Shown here: in pieces, positions 47,501 through 58,100 of the stretch
Position numbering within the stretch: position 1 is the stretch's first letter
Layout: each line of letters opens with the position of its first letter
Source: Polytrichum commune
Taxonomy: Eukaryota > Streptophyta > Polytrichopsida > Polytrichales > Polytrichaceae
DNA: 64,000 nt
Reading direction: 5' to 3'
Assembly: GCA_950295325.1 (NCBI GenBank)
Contig: OX485808.1
Location: 24,140,527 to 24,204,526, forward strand
Position numbers and translations under genes: made by a program
The notes under the pieces: model-generated
Database searches by the model: none
Seen by the model: the letters and a program-made list of their open reading frames with translations, nothing else
What the model was told of the DNA's origin: nothing

Positions 47501-50500
47501 TTTGGAAGGTAGTGGGGGTGGACTTGCAGTGTACAAAGTCTTCTTTTCTCTCTACATGCAAATAAGTTTTTTTTGGTTCATACCGCTACTAGGTGTATGC
47601 CAAATACCTTAACTTCTTGGTTTAAGGTGCTCCCACCTTACAACATGCCCACGCTTACTAGTACATGCGAGCAGTGAACGGTGAGTAGCAACATTGGCTA
47701 CATCTAGTGGCTCTCACTGGCTAAATCAACTCTAAAATTGGCCCATGCTAGTAGGAACCGTTCACTGGTGGCCCGCACTAATAAGTGTGGGTGGGCTATT
47801 AATGTCACCAACACTATTTTAGAACCTAACATTACTTGTAAACATGACAATCTTTTTTTTTGAGAGGGGGGGGGGGCGCAAATTGAAAATTCAATTGCAG
47901 AGAGAACCCAAAATAGAACCAACCTGGCCGAAACAAGGCAACCCATGTGGAAATTAAGAAATAATGCTACATGACAATCTTTCATCACATAAATGTTAGG
48001 ATACATAATTACCAAAAGTGGATGAACCTTATGACACTAAATACAATATTTAGTGGTATAAGTACACTCAAGCAAGTGTCATTCACTCCTTACCAATTTC
48101 TTATTGATTTGGTTCTTGATCTTTATGCAGGTAGTAGACAATCCTAGTGTAAGTGGTACATGTAAAGATGCGCTTCATGTCAACAAATCCGAACAAATGA
48201 CTTCACGATCCCAGTCCGAACAAACGATGACATCATCAAGGCAAAACAACAAGGTTGGCTAAGAAACATTAACCGAGTGCCTCGATGTATGACCTATATA
48301 TACAATTTCTTTGAGCCCCATCTAGTCTTAAAATATATTTTTATATACTATATATTTTGGCTCGGAAATTTTATTTAGTGCATTCTCCTATACAAAAGAA
48401 AATATTTAAGAAAACAAAATAACGCAATGAAAATGCAAATTGTGTGTTTGAACCCAAGCCTTTCAATGCCATTAAGGTGTTTGACTAATTTAACAAATTG
48501 GGGGGCATTTAATGCAAATTGGGGGGTCTGTCTACTCTGGGGGCACTTTTCCATGTGTTGGAGAATTTGATTTGGTGATGTGTGGGGGTAGGTTTGATAA
48601 GGTGGGTATCTACGTGAATATTATGTATTCTTTTTATGACGTATTGGAGTTCATGTGGGGTTTGATTGGTTATGTATGCATATTATGGATGTGAGTGATT
48701 GTTATGTATACGGGTTGTATCTCGGCCATTCCAGTGTGGGGTCATAGTTTATAGTGTGTGGTGGGATGGTCACTATTGTGTGTATGTCGGCATGTTTGGT
48801 GATTGGGAGTTGTTGTGTTGTCCAATCTTTGTGGTTGGCAATTAGGATGGTCATTGTGTGGGCGTAATTTGGCAAGTGCAATTGAGATTGAGATAAGTTC
48901 AAATGGGGTTGTTTCTTACACAATTATCTGAAAATGAAAATATGTGGTTCTTGAATACCAAACCTCTCAAATGCTTAGGAGTTCATGATTTGTATTGTGT
49001 TAGTACATACGTCATAAACTATAGCATGGCCCTTGTTGTAGTTGTCCATCACCGCAAGAAAAGCTCAAATTCATAGATTATCGTGAACAATAATCTTCAA
49101 AAATAATGGATTGTTAAATTAACCACACATTGGTTACAACGACCACAGTCAATAACATAAGGTATCAACTAGACTTTGACTTGTCATCCAAGTTGGCCAA
49201 GTTTGCTAAATTTACCACAAAGTTGATACCTTGCTCCCCTTCACGTGTGTGATGTAAAATCAAAATTTGACAGGTCATGTGACTGCACGATGCGCCTTTG
49301 TGGTAGTCTTAACAAAATAAGTGGTGGATTCAACAATTCTCTTTACGCAATATCTTACGCATGGTTGTTGAAGTTTTCCATCACATCCAAAAGCTTTACG
49401 ATAATTGATTATGAACAATCATCTTTAGTACCTCACAAATGATTTGCATCTCAATAATCGTACTAGAATTTTGATAACTTCAAGATCATATTGTTCTTGT
49501 AACTTGCGATCCAAGATGGCGATTAGATGTTTGATCATGGTGAATGATTAAATAAGTGGATAGGTTTTAATAAACATGGATAGTGCACATGCTTGTTAAG
49601 TTGCACCTCATCTTTCACAATTGTTTGAACTCGTGATTTATAGGTTCACATTTGTAAGAAGGAGGATAACGGGAAGAAAACCAAAGCAACGATCCACGAA
49701 ATTACAGATGATTGGTGCGAAACCAATCAATTGCTTCATAATATCGTAACTTTCATTCAAGTTTGATCGCAATATAAAAACTTGATTGCATGCATGCTTG
49801 AGATATGTGTTGTAAAAGCTTACCTACTTGGTTGCATCGTAACCGGGAGACTCAATGAATAATCCAATGACTTTCATACCATGCAATGATCTCATCTATG
49901 TATGATGTACTTTTTTGCATAACAAATTTTCACTTTGGGTGATAAAAGGGGCTTAAAAGATGAAAAAACAGCCAAGGCCATTATGAAGGCAAGGAGGAAA
50001 ATACAAAAAACCGTTGAAAAAGACAAGAATAGCCATCAAGGTGAACATTTTCGCCACCGTAAAATACCACAAAATTTAATGACACAAGGTGGACTTTAAG
50101 ACCACATAAGGTATGCGGGTGTTATTCGGTTTTGTCTTTTCATGTTCTCCAACTTCTACCAATCATATTTACATAACAAAACTCCTGTTGCATTAGCACA
50201 TTCTATGATGAAACATATGGAAAAATCGGATTGAATATTAGACCTCCCTTGATTTAGTTATGATTATCGGAAGTGCATGTCTGTGGATGTCTTAGCCATA
50301 ATACATAGGTCCTCCCAACTGTGTTCATTATTGAGTGTGGAGTGATCATTAATATTTGAAGACATTGTCCAATCTCTTTTAAGCACGTGCCTTTAAGATG
50401 TTTGCTCTTTGATCCTCACCGAACCACATACCAATCAATAATCAAATATAGCACCCGATTAAGAGAACAAGCCCCCTCAAGACCCATCTACCTTAATTGT

Positions 50501-50913
50501 TACCTTTCTGTCAAATCATGTATTTTCTACCTAATTCATACACCAAGGATACAAGTTTCTAGTTGTGGTTTACGCAATATTGACCATAAATTAAAGTTAT
50601 ATATATATGAATGAGTGAAGAATAATGTTGCTTACTGGAGGACCACATGGTGGTTTAGGCAAATTAACACTGAAATTGCCACAGTATAACTATGATATTT
50701 GATTGTAGATGCCGAGAGTCGGTTCAAGTTATTCAAGGCAAAAAATGAAGAAACACTTGCTCATGCTCCACCTGTGTACACTCATACCAAGTTAATGGCC
50801 CGACATCCATGTAAGCATTGGATTTCTTAAAATAATTAGTGAATTTATTTACATTGAGTATTGTAGCTGAATTTTTTTCTACATAATTCATGTTATTTTA
50901 GAAAATAATTTGA

Positions 50914-50975
<62 letters not shown>

Positions 50976-51455
50976 ATTAATTGCAGTAGTGCACTTTAGT
51001 TTTTGGGTTGGCTAAATCAATAACACTTTGTACATTGACATATAGTTTTGTATTGTTGTTTGTGATATTGTGAGCAAATCAACTTGCAAATCGATTTGGT
51101 GACCAATATTAAGAAACAAAAAAAATGTGATTGATATATAAGAAAAGCATGGAATAAATCTCCCCCCAAAATAGAAAATAATAATAAATTGTTTCAATAT
51201 AGTGATGATTGCCACGATGTTCACAAACAAAAGCCCTAAGTTTGCCATTGTATAGGTCAAGTGTTGGAGAGTTTAGAGATTCCTTCCGAGAACATAAGTT
51301 TTGATGGGAAGGCCGTGGAGACTTGGTTGCATCGTCATGACGCGGAAGCAATGAGTGTGCACCCTAAAGAGTCTCCGATGAAAAGAGAACACTTGAAACG
51401 GAATTGTCCTCGGGATCCGAACTCGAGGCGCAAATTGGGTGGTGTATTTTTATGA
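35509..51455 (+). CDS. LRRIQ1: LRRIQ1-like leucine-rich repeat and IQ-motif protein, 15 exons
   Basis: My splice model (all junctions phase-consistent) is 35509-36558, 36746-36813, 37206-37314, 37575-37628, 38438-38590, 40693-40986, 41536-41966, 42494-43859, 44299-45306, 46030-46551, 48131-48253, 49644-49714, 49949-50040, 50709-50810, 51256-51455. This gives about 1,880 aa; human LRRIQ1 has about 1,720. In order there are an acidic N-terminus; a charged coiled-coil part (EEEEKRATLQQ, KRQKEKELKTRRK); two IQ motifs near aa 430-478 (TLIQKLFRGCLARRKV); leucine-rich repeats at about 890-1230; an IQ at about 1470 (IQSLARGILARKKY); an IQ at about 1530 (MQAIWRGHVTRKRF); and WGLKDEKTAKAIMKAR at about 1750, a conserved LRRIQ1-type C-terminal motif. 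IQ motifs bind calmodulin. The family occurs in lineages with motile cilia, so a sperm-flagellum role is inferred. An in-frame TAG directly precedes the ATG. Upstream exons or small missed exons are possible. Confidence 0.88.
37860..37990 (-). repeat. Partial R1 copy in LRRIQ1 intron 4
   Basis: Read in reverse, the blocks CACGAGTCTTTAAGATGATC and CCACATACCAATCAAATC follow R1. It continues to about 38180 with a distal part also seen near 14.1 and 50.2 kb. Confidence 0.55.
39447..39822. mobile_element. Putative TIR element in LRRIQ1 intron 5
   Basis: The left GGGCTAGTTCACAGGGGG with TCAAGTCCCAAATCCC is answered inversely at 39787-39822 (GGACTTGGGACCATGTG, TGAGCCGGCCCC). The arms are imperfect. 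No target duplication was identified. Confidence 0.55.
39859..39990 (+). repeat. Dispersed repeat shared by an LRRIQ1 intron and an aldolase intron
   Basis: CAATCACTTAAGAGATTTTG, GCGCCAAATGTGGAGAAGTA, AGATAGAAATCATGAGGA and TTGGTAATTTTATTCC recur, diverged, at 62425-62545 in aldolase intron 11. Confidence 0.7.
47322..47633. mobile_element. TIR element of 312 bp nested in MITE-A
   Basis: GGAGCACCTTAAACCAAG at 47322-47339 is a perfect inverse of 47616-47633. The interior is non-coding and contains C-runs. Confidence 0.7.
47648..47790. repeat. Small foldback nested in MITE-A
   Basis: Arms starting GCCCACGCTTACTAGTAC and ending ACTAATAAGTGTGGGTGGGC pair imperfectly, with AGTGAACGG and CCGTTCACT in the inner part. 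Confidence 0.6.
50915..50970 (+). repeat. (TA)n(GA)n microsatellite in LRRIQ1 intron 14
   Basis: About seven TA units are followed by about 21 GA units. Confidence 0.95.
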
Positions 51456-51902
51456 TCTAAAATTTGGAGAATGTGTGATCACGAAGTTGCTTCAATATGC
51501 ATATGCGTGTAGTAATGACTATGATGCCAAAAGCATCCTCTCTACCACTCTAGATTGAGCCTTAAAAGATGCACATGCATTCCATTCATATTATGGAGTG
51601 AGGATGAGATTGAAAACCTTGACATGGAGACAATGCGATTATGAGTTTATGATCAATAAAGAACAAGGAAAAACACAAAGTTTGTAGATGTATTGGACAT
51701 GCACATGTTTTTCCTAGCAATAAAGATGATAATTTCATGGCATTTGGCAACATAAAGCATGAAAGCATATTAAATGGACCATAATGCAACCTTGTTCAAG
51801 TCAAAGACAATTGGATTGTATTGCAATGTTTATAGAAAAAGAAGTATGAGAGTTATAGAGTTGAATTTTCTACCACGGTTTTCATCAATATGGAGATTAC
51901 TA

Positions 51903-52274
51903 CACTAAATATGATATTTAGTGTCATATGGTAATTTATGTCACTATGGTAACCTTTTGGATGACCCTTCTTATGAATAACTGAACAAATATTGTCATGG
52001 ATGATGGATGAGTTCATCCGTTGGCCAAAACCCTACCTTCTCTTGTCAGCAACTTGTGACGAAATATTATCATGGATGATAGATATTTGGATGAAAAATC
52101 ACTTTGTAAATGACAGTAATTGCAACATTGCAAATCTATAATTCTCCAAATTTTTTACGGGGAATGACAAATAATTTTGGGTTAACAATTAGTGTTGGTG
52201 ACACTATACCGTGGTTTACAATTAGTATTGAGCAAGACAATTAGAATTGGTCACACTAAATACCATATTTAGTG
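51903..52274 (+). mobile_element. MITE-A, 372 bp, intact
   Basis: The left end CACTAAATATGATATTTAG and right end CTAAATACCATATTTAGTG are each near-palindromic. TA flanks both ends (51901-51902, 52275-52276). It lies about 450 bp after the LRRIQ1 stop codon. Confidence 0.88.
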
Positions 52275-52656
52275 TATTAAGCCCCCTTCCCCCCCCCCCC
52301 CCCCCCAAATTACCGGTAATTAGCAGCCCGGTTTTCCAAGTGAAAAGGACCATGCTGCAAAATGTAGACTTAAGTTTTAAATATTTTTTTCATCATTTCA
52401 TAGATGATATCCTCGTGGTACATTTCAAAAATGTAAAATTAAGATAAATTTGCCAATTTTTTTGGATGAATGTATCCATGTTGGAAAAACTACAAATTTG
52501 ACAAAATGAATGCTTGACACCTTCATTGACAAAATGTGGAACCCCATTCATCTATGAAATGCAACTGACAACAAATATATAGCGATTTGCAACCAACAAC
52601 ATGATGAGAGACAATGTGTTGCAAAGCTGCTCAAAGTGAAAACAAATTTAAAGAGA

Positions 52657-52677
52657 GGGTTTAGGGTTTAGGGTTTT
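52657..52677 (+). repeat. Short interstitial plant-type telomeric motif
   Basis: About three GGGTTTA units, like the run at 3847. Confidence 0.8.
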
Positions 52678-52679
52678 GG

Positions 52680-54925
52680 AGAGAGATTTAATGGAGAGAG
52701 ATAACATGTTGTCTAATTATTTTTCTTCAAGGTGCGCCAATGAAGACCGTAATTCAACTTTGTCCAGTGATAAGCTTTATAATCACAATAATTATAGCTG
52801 AATCAACCAGTGGTCCAATGTGAGCAACAATTTCCACTTGACCATGAAAGCCAGAGTGTCCTAGCAAAGCGTGGATTTGCGTGTATTTTGACAAAGTTTG
52901 AATTGCAAAGTTTTGACATTTGACATGCAAGACCCTGCACCCAAAAAAATGCATATCAATTGAAAATTGTGACCATAATGATATGAATTGTCTTATGGCT
53001 TGAATTGCATAAATTACCATATGACTTGCATTCAATTGATCATTATGCAGTTCATATGGAGGTTTATTCAAAAGAATGGAAGTAGAATGGAAAAAAAAAA
53101 CACCAAAGCATGTGCAAGAAAGAATTGCAAACTTTAGGTTACGAGCAAACCTCAACTTCACCGGATGCCAAGTTGATACATGCTCCTCGTAACCTCTCCT
53201 CCCCAATTGCAGAATGCCCGGACAAGCTCCTCGGCGCAAAGAGTGAGGACAAATTGAGTAAAATATAGATCACTAACTGTGCAAGGGTGAAAAGGGATGT
53301 GAAGGATGAGTTGCACTAGAGTGAGGAGAGATTTGAGGGGAAAATGGAAATGAAGGAAGAAATGAACTTGAACAAAATATCGAGGAGGAAAAAAATTCTA
53401 GAGAGGGGTAGAGGAGGCAAAAAAAAAAACATACACACAAAAAAAAGGGAGAGGGGGGAGAGGTGAGAACATCAAAGGGCGGGGAGGGGATGCGACCCTT
53501 CATCCCCTTTTGATGATTGGGATTCAACCGTCTTGATGGACGGTTCGGATCCACTCTTCCCATCCCATGACGACATTTGTACATGCTTGTAGACCAGATG
53601 TTACTTGGAATGTGTAATACACTCATTAATAAGGTAGATGTGTATTGTTTGAATGATTTTCTCTTTGCACCTACTCCTCATAGATTATGAAACTTCATAA
53701 TTACTACAAGATGATTAGCTCATCCAAATGGTGCCCGTAACTGTGTGCCTCATAATATTTGGACATCATATAGATATGTTACTTTAAGCCGCTCTAGTAA
53801 CTTCTTTGATGACACTTCTTAGAAGTACGTTTACAAGTATTTTCATGCCAACTTCTTTGTCATTCATCCGTTGCCCGATTATTGAAACAAAGGTTGATAT
53901 ATTTAGCATCCTAATGTTTATGCAGTAAGTTATAATCTATCATCGATGATTGAAATTTTGGATGCATAATAACTTAGTGAAAAGATTTGCAACATTTTGT
54001 ATCTTTGTTGTCCAAAATATGTTCACAAGGATTGACAAATAATGTTAGGTTCACAATGAGTGTATTTGAGTTACATGTAAACACTTTTAGCTAATCTTGC
54101 CAACAGTGACCCTAACCAACTTCAACGTATTCTTCAAATGCACCATTTTAACAAATTGAAGGTTTTGATGTTACTAAAGATTTAAGTTCATACACACACC
54201 CTGCCAGGTGCCCTTGGATGCAAAGTTGTACTTTGATCATCAATGTCTGCTATGAGGAGTTTTATTATGTTCTTGAGACAAGACAATGTAAACAAGGGTT
54301 TAGGGTGTCTAAATGTATACAACAAGGTTTCAAACACACAAATATATAAGGTATGATTTATGAATGATCTTCCACTTCCTATGTGCCTAGAGAATTGGGC
54401 ATTATGGATTTAGAATGTTACGATTACAATCACTTTAAAAGTGGCTTTTCATCCAAATTTCCTTTATCCATGTGGTGTTAGTTGATTAGAAATTGACTCT
54501 CAATTGTCCCTACTATGATGAGTGGGCCAAGCTAGCCTTGCATAGGTCGGTTTGAAAATTAGGGTACTTGGTCCCATGCGGAGGAGTTATTTTAAAACTG
54601 AAAATCCTCTCAAAGTATGAGAGATGGGAAAAGGAGGTCCCAAAATAGTGTTTTGTGGGTGTTCCCCACGTTCAGACTGAATATGGGGAACATTCCATGG
54701 CATTATGTGGGTCCCACATAATAGTGCTATGGATCTGAATAATATTATGGTTGACTATTGAACCTAGAATGCCTATCATATTTTGAGCACATATTTTGGA
54801 AATATATATCAAAGCCATAATGAAAAACTCAAAGATCACAACATGTAACTGGTTGGACTTGAAAACACTAGGATTTTGACTGATTATGCCCACAAATCTC
54901 ATGGCTAGTTTATATTGAAGGATTG
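52680..54925. other. Intergenic stretch between LRRIQ1-like and aldolase genes
   Basis: No gene is supported. About 53320-53470 is strongly purine-rich (G/A), so the minus frame of 117 codons there is low-complexity and not credible. A partial R1 copy is near 53640-53780 and a fragment of the hAT-type MITE near 54830-54905. Confidence 0.55.
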
Positions 54926-55161
54926 AAGGCCGGTAGGAAGGAAGAGAGAAAAGTGGGTCGGTAGATAAAGAAAGAGGTAGCAGGTGTCGCCCACAAGATT
55001 GGCAGTGTAGCAGCCTCCGCCACCGCTTTGCTATCCCCAACTCTCCATCTCCCCATCTCGTCTCCCTCGTCGCACGACGATCCATACTTGTTTGGATCGG
55101 CAAGGAAAGGAAAGGAGGAAACCCGATTCTTCACAAACACGGAACAGTCAATCCTCAAGTG
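54926..55161 (+). promoter_or_regulatory. Probable promoter/5' leader of the aldolase gene
   Basis: The sequence turns GC-rich in front of the aldolase ATG. A minus-strand frame (54672-55103) overlaps it and is judged a shadow. No TATA box could be placed. Confidence 0.4.
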
Positions 55162-58100
55162 ATGGCGGCATCCGCTGGCCTGCAACGGAGCGTGTTCCTG
55201 GGGGAGTCATGGCTGGACCGCTCCCGCAAGGCCACCACGATTCATCAGCGGGGCTCCCGCCCATCTCCACAGCAGATTGTGATGACGTCGGAGTTTGAGA
55301 GGACCAATCCATACACGGAGGAGCTGAGGCGGACGGCCTCCTTCATCTCGCAGCCCGGCAAGGGCATTCTGGCCTCCGATGAGAGCAATGCCACGACTGG
55401 CAAACGGTCAGTAATGCCTACTTCACCAATTATGCTTTCACTCTCAGCTGCTCACTAAGTTCGGATTATGGTGCTCCGATGTTTGGTTTAAACGCTCAAA
55501 ATTGCTCAGGATGGATTGTTGCAAGTCTGGGCCTGGTGAATTGCCGGATGTTGTCCCATAATTCGCAATGCTGCCACCATTTGAGGGCTTTTAATTTATG
55601 TGTGATGAAAGAGAGGTACGCTTGTATGGCGATAATTCCCGCTCTCCAGCTAGCAACTGTTGTTAAAAGGGGAAACTTGCCCGTGCAGAGGTTTAGTGCT
55701 TCTGTTGAAGTGGAACAGCGACTGATCCTTGGTGAAAGTATGGCAATGGATTGTTGCAGGTTGGCGACAGTTGGGCTTGACAACACTGTCGAGAACCGGC
55801 AAGCGTGGCGCGAGCTTCTCTACTCCGCTCCTGGCCTCGGAAACGTAACTTGCCTACTTCCTTGTATGCTTGAGTTTCTTGGGTTTTTTACTTGCTTTTC
55901 ATAATTGCTGCAATGTGAGCAGATTGAGCTACACTGATATTTAGAACGTGCAATCAGGCTGCCTTTGCGATAGGTTGCGTCTTTACCCATGCAAATCACT
56001 TTGGGTCAAAATCAGTTCATACCGCTCGGGTTTCCATTATTAATTTAAGGTGTATTGTGTAGATTTCCTTACAATGATCGATACTTCGCCTAATATTTTC
56101 AATTTGAACCGTTGATTTCTCAAACTCAACCAGCCCTACGAACGGGGAGATCCGGCTGCTAGTTACAGATGGGCCGGTTGAGTTTGAGAAATGACCGGTT
56201 CAAGTTCAAGACTTTAGGCAAATCGCTGATCGTTTTAGAGGAATCTCTACATTATACCTAATTAAATGAAGAGAGGGAAACCCAACGATATCAACATGTA
56301 ACCCGGTTGAGCTTGAAAACGCTCGGATCTCGACGGATCGTGCCCTAAAGCTCCCCGGAGCGGCCCATCTGGAACCACCGGTCAGATCTCCCCATTCGTA
56401 GATGGGGATGAAGATATGCCTCTGTCCCCAGAATGGTACTCAAGTTTTTGAATTCTCTATGGTGGGTGCAGTACATTAGTGGCACAATCATGTTCGACGA
56501 GACCCTGTTTCAGTCGTCTCGGGCGGGAGTGCCTTTTGTGGACATTCTTAAGGAGCAAGGCATCTTGCCGGGGATCAAAGTGGACACTGGCCTTCAACCC
56601 ATTGATGGCACTGATGGAGAAACCTCAACACAAGGCTTGGATGGCCTTGCCGAGCGTTGCAAAAGGTTGGTTTCATTTCTGTCCCCCTGCCCAAAATTTC
56701 TGGAGAACAGTCACCCAAGCTGTCTCAGATTTATCCACGCACAAAGAAAAATTCTATTGTTTTCTTTTTCCAAATAATCTTCCAAATAATCTAGTATCTT
56801 TTTCCACTAGAGGTGTTTGTCTTATCTCTCCTGGATTCCTTGTGTTGACGAAATTGAGGTCTTAGTACACATGGTATACAACAATTTGCTCGGGTCTTCC
56901 CACTTCCTTTGGAGATCAGTACTTAGCAGAGACTCAAGACACATTTCCCACTTCCAAGAACGAGTTATTGTTGTGGATGGCTGCCATTTGGGATATTGCT
57001 GCATGTGTGATTTTTTCGATATATTTCATTCTCGATTTTGATTACCGTAGAGTGAGGTTTGGTTCAGCACTTCAAAGTATTGAAAGGCTAATTTCCATGG
57101 TGGATTGAGCATGGTCTTGACTAATGCGGATATGCCACACGGCAAAATGCTTCTAAATTGATATTTTGGTGTTGAACCAGGGATCACTTTGCGGGGCTTC
57201 AATTTGATTGCTTTGTTAGTAGGTGTGGAACTCTTCGTAAAAGCTTTGGGTTCAACTATCTCTTTGCGGTTGTGTGCTTTGTGAAGGTATTACCAACAGG
57301 GGGCTCGATTCGCAAAGTGGCGGGCTGTAATCAAGGTGGACTCCACAGTCCATCCCTCCTCCACCGCCATCCTCGAGAACGCACATGGACTTGCTCGTTA
57401 CGCTCAAATATGTCAGGTATTCCATATTCATGGTCCGCGTCCTAAGACTATATTATGGCAATGTAAGCATGCACCGAAAACTTACCGAACATGGAAAGTT
57501 TTGTATGCAAAACAACTAGTTCCCAACCCAAACTATGGTCAAATCAAAGGATCACTCTAATGATTTGAGATTGCTATTAAGGTCCCGGAAGCTAAGCAAC
57601 TTACATGACTAGAAGTACATCAAGATGTTGTCAAAAAGGCTCTATTAGTAATGTACATTTGGTACATGGCCCACACAATAAATGTACATTGCTGCTCAAA
57701 TCATTCCACACAACTTCTAGTATACCCACATGTTTTAAACTCCCCCAATTAACCCACTTCTCCTAGAACATTAAACACATGAATAGTATAAAATGATATG
57801 AGCAAATCCAAATTGAGGTTGTAGCCATTTTTCCTCATAGTTTCTAGAGCTCGTATGAATGTCTTGTGCAATATCAAAGCGGAGATTTGTTTCTTTTGTT
57901 AAACGATCATATGCGTCGCCCCAATCATGTTGATTGATGAACTAGGATGGTTAACATCTTTGGAGCATGTAGGTCGACCTTTTCAAAGCACGTGATGCCC
58001 TTTTTGGTGTCCATTCTTAGATCCACACCTAACCACACGCCTCTCCGATATAGGTGTCTGATGAAGAAAAGTAACATAATTAGGCCCACTTACGTCACGA

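Larger units (their letters stand above)
47246..48055 (-). mobile_element. MITE-A copy split by further insertions (LRRIQ1 intron 10)
   Basis: The left terminus CACTAATGCCAATATTTAGTG follows TA; the right terminus is CACTAAATACAATATTTAG. The 372-bp element is expanded to about 810 bp by insertions at 47322-47633 and 47648-47790 and by a G-rich stretch near 47865. Confidence 0.65.

Noticed and set aside
52754-53239. 161-codon minus frame after the LRRIQ1-like gene
   Set aside because: No family resemblance, no splice or start evidence, and composition like the surrounding AT-rich DNA. I leave it uncalled, although it is long.
53273-53626. 117-codon minus-strand frame
   Set aside because: It reads through purine-rich low-complexity DNA (runs of Ser, Pro, Phe) and has no domain.
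54672-55103. 143-codon minus frame upstream of aldolase
   Set aside because: No domain, and it overlaps the likely aldolase promoter and leader.
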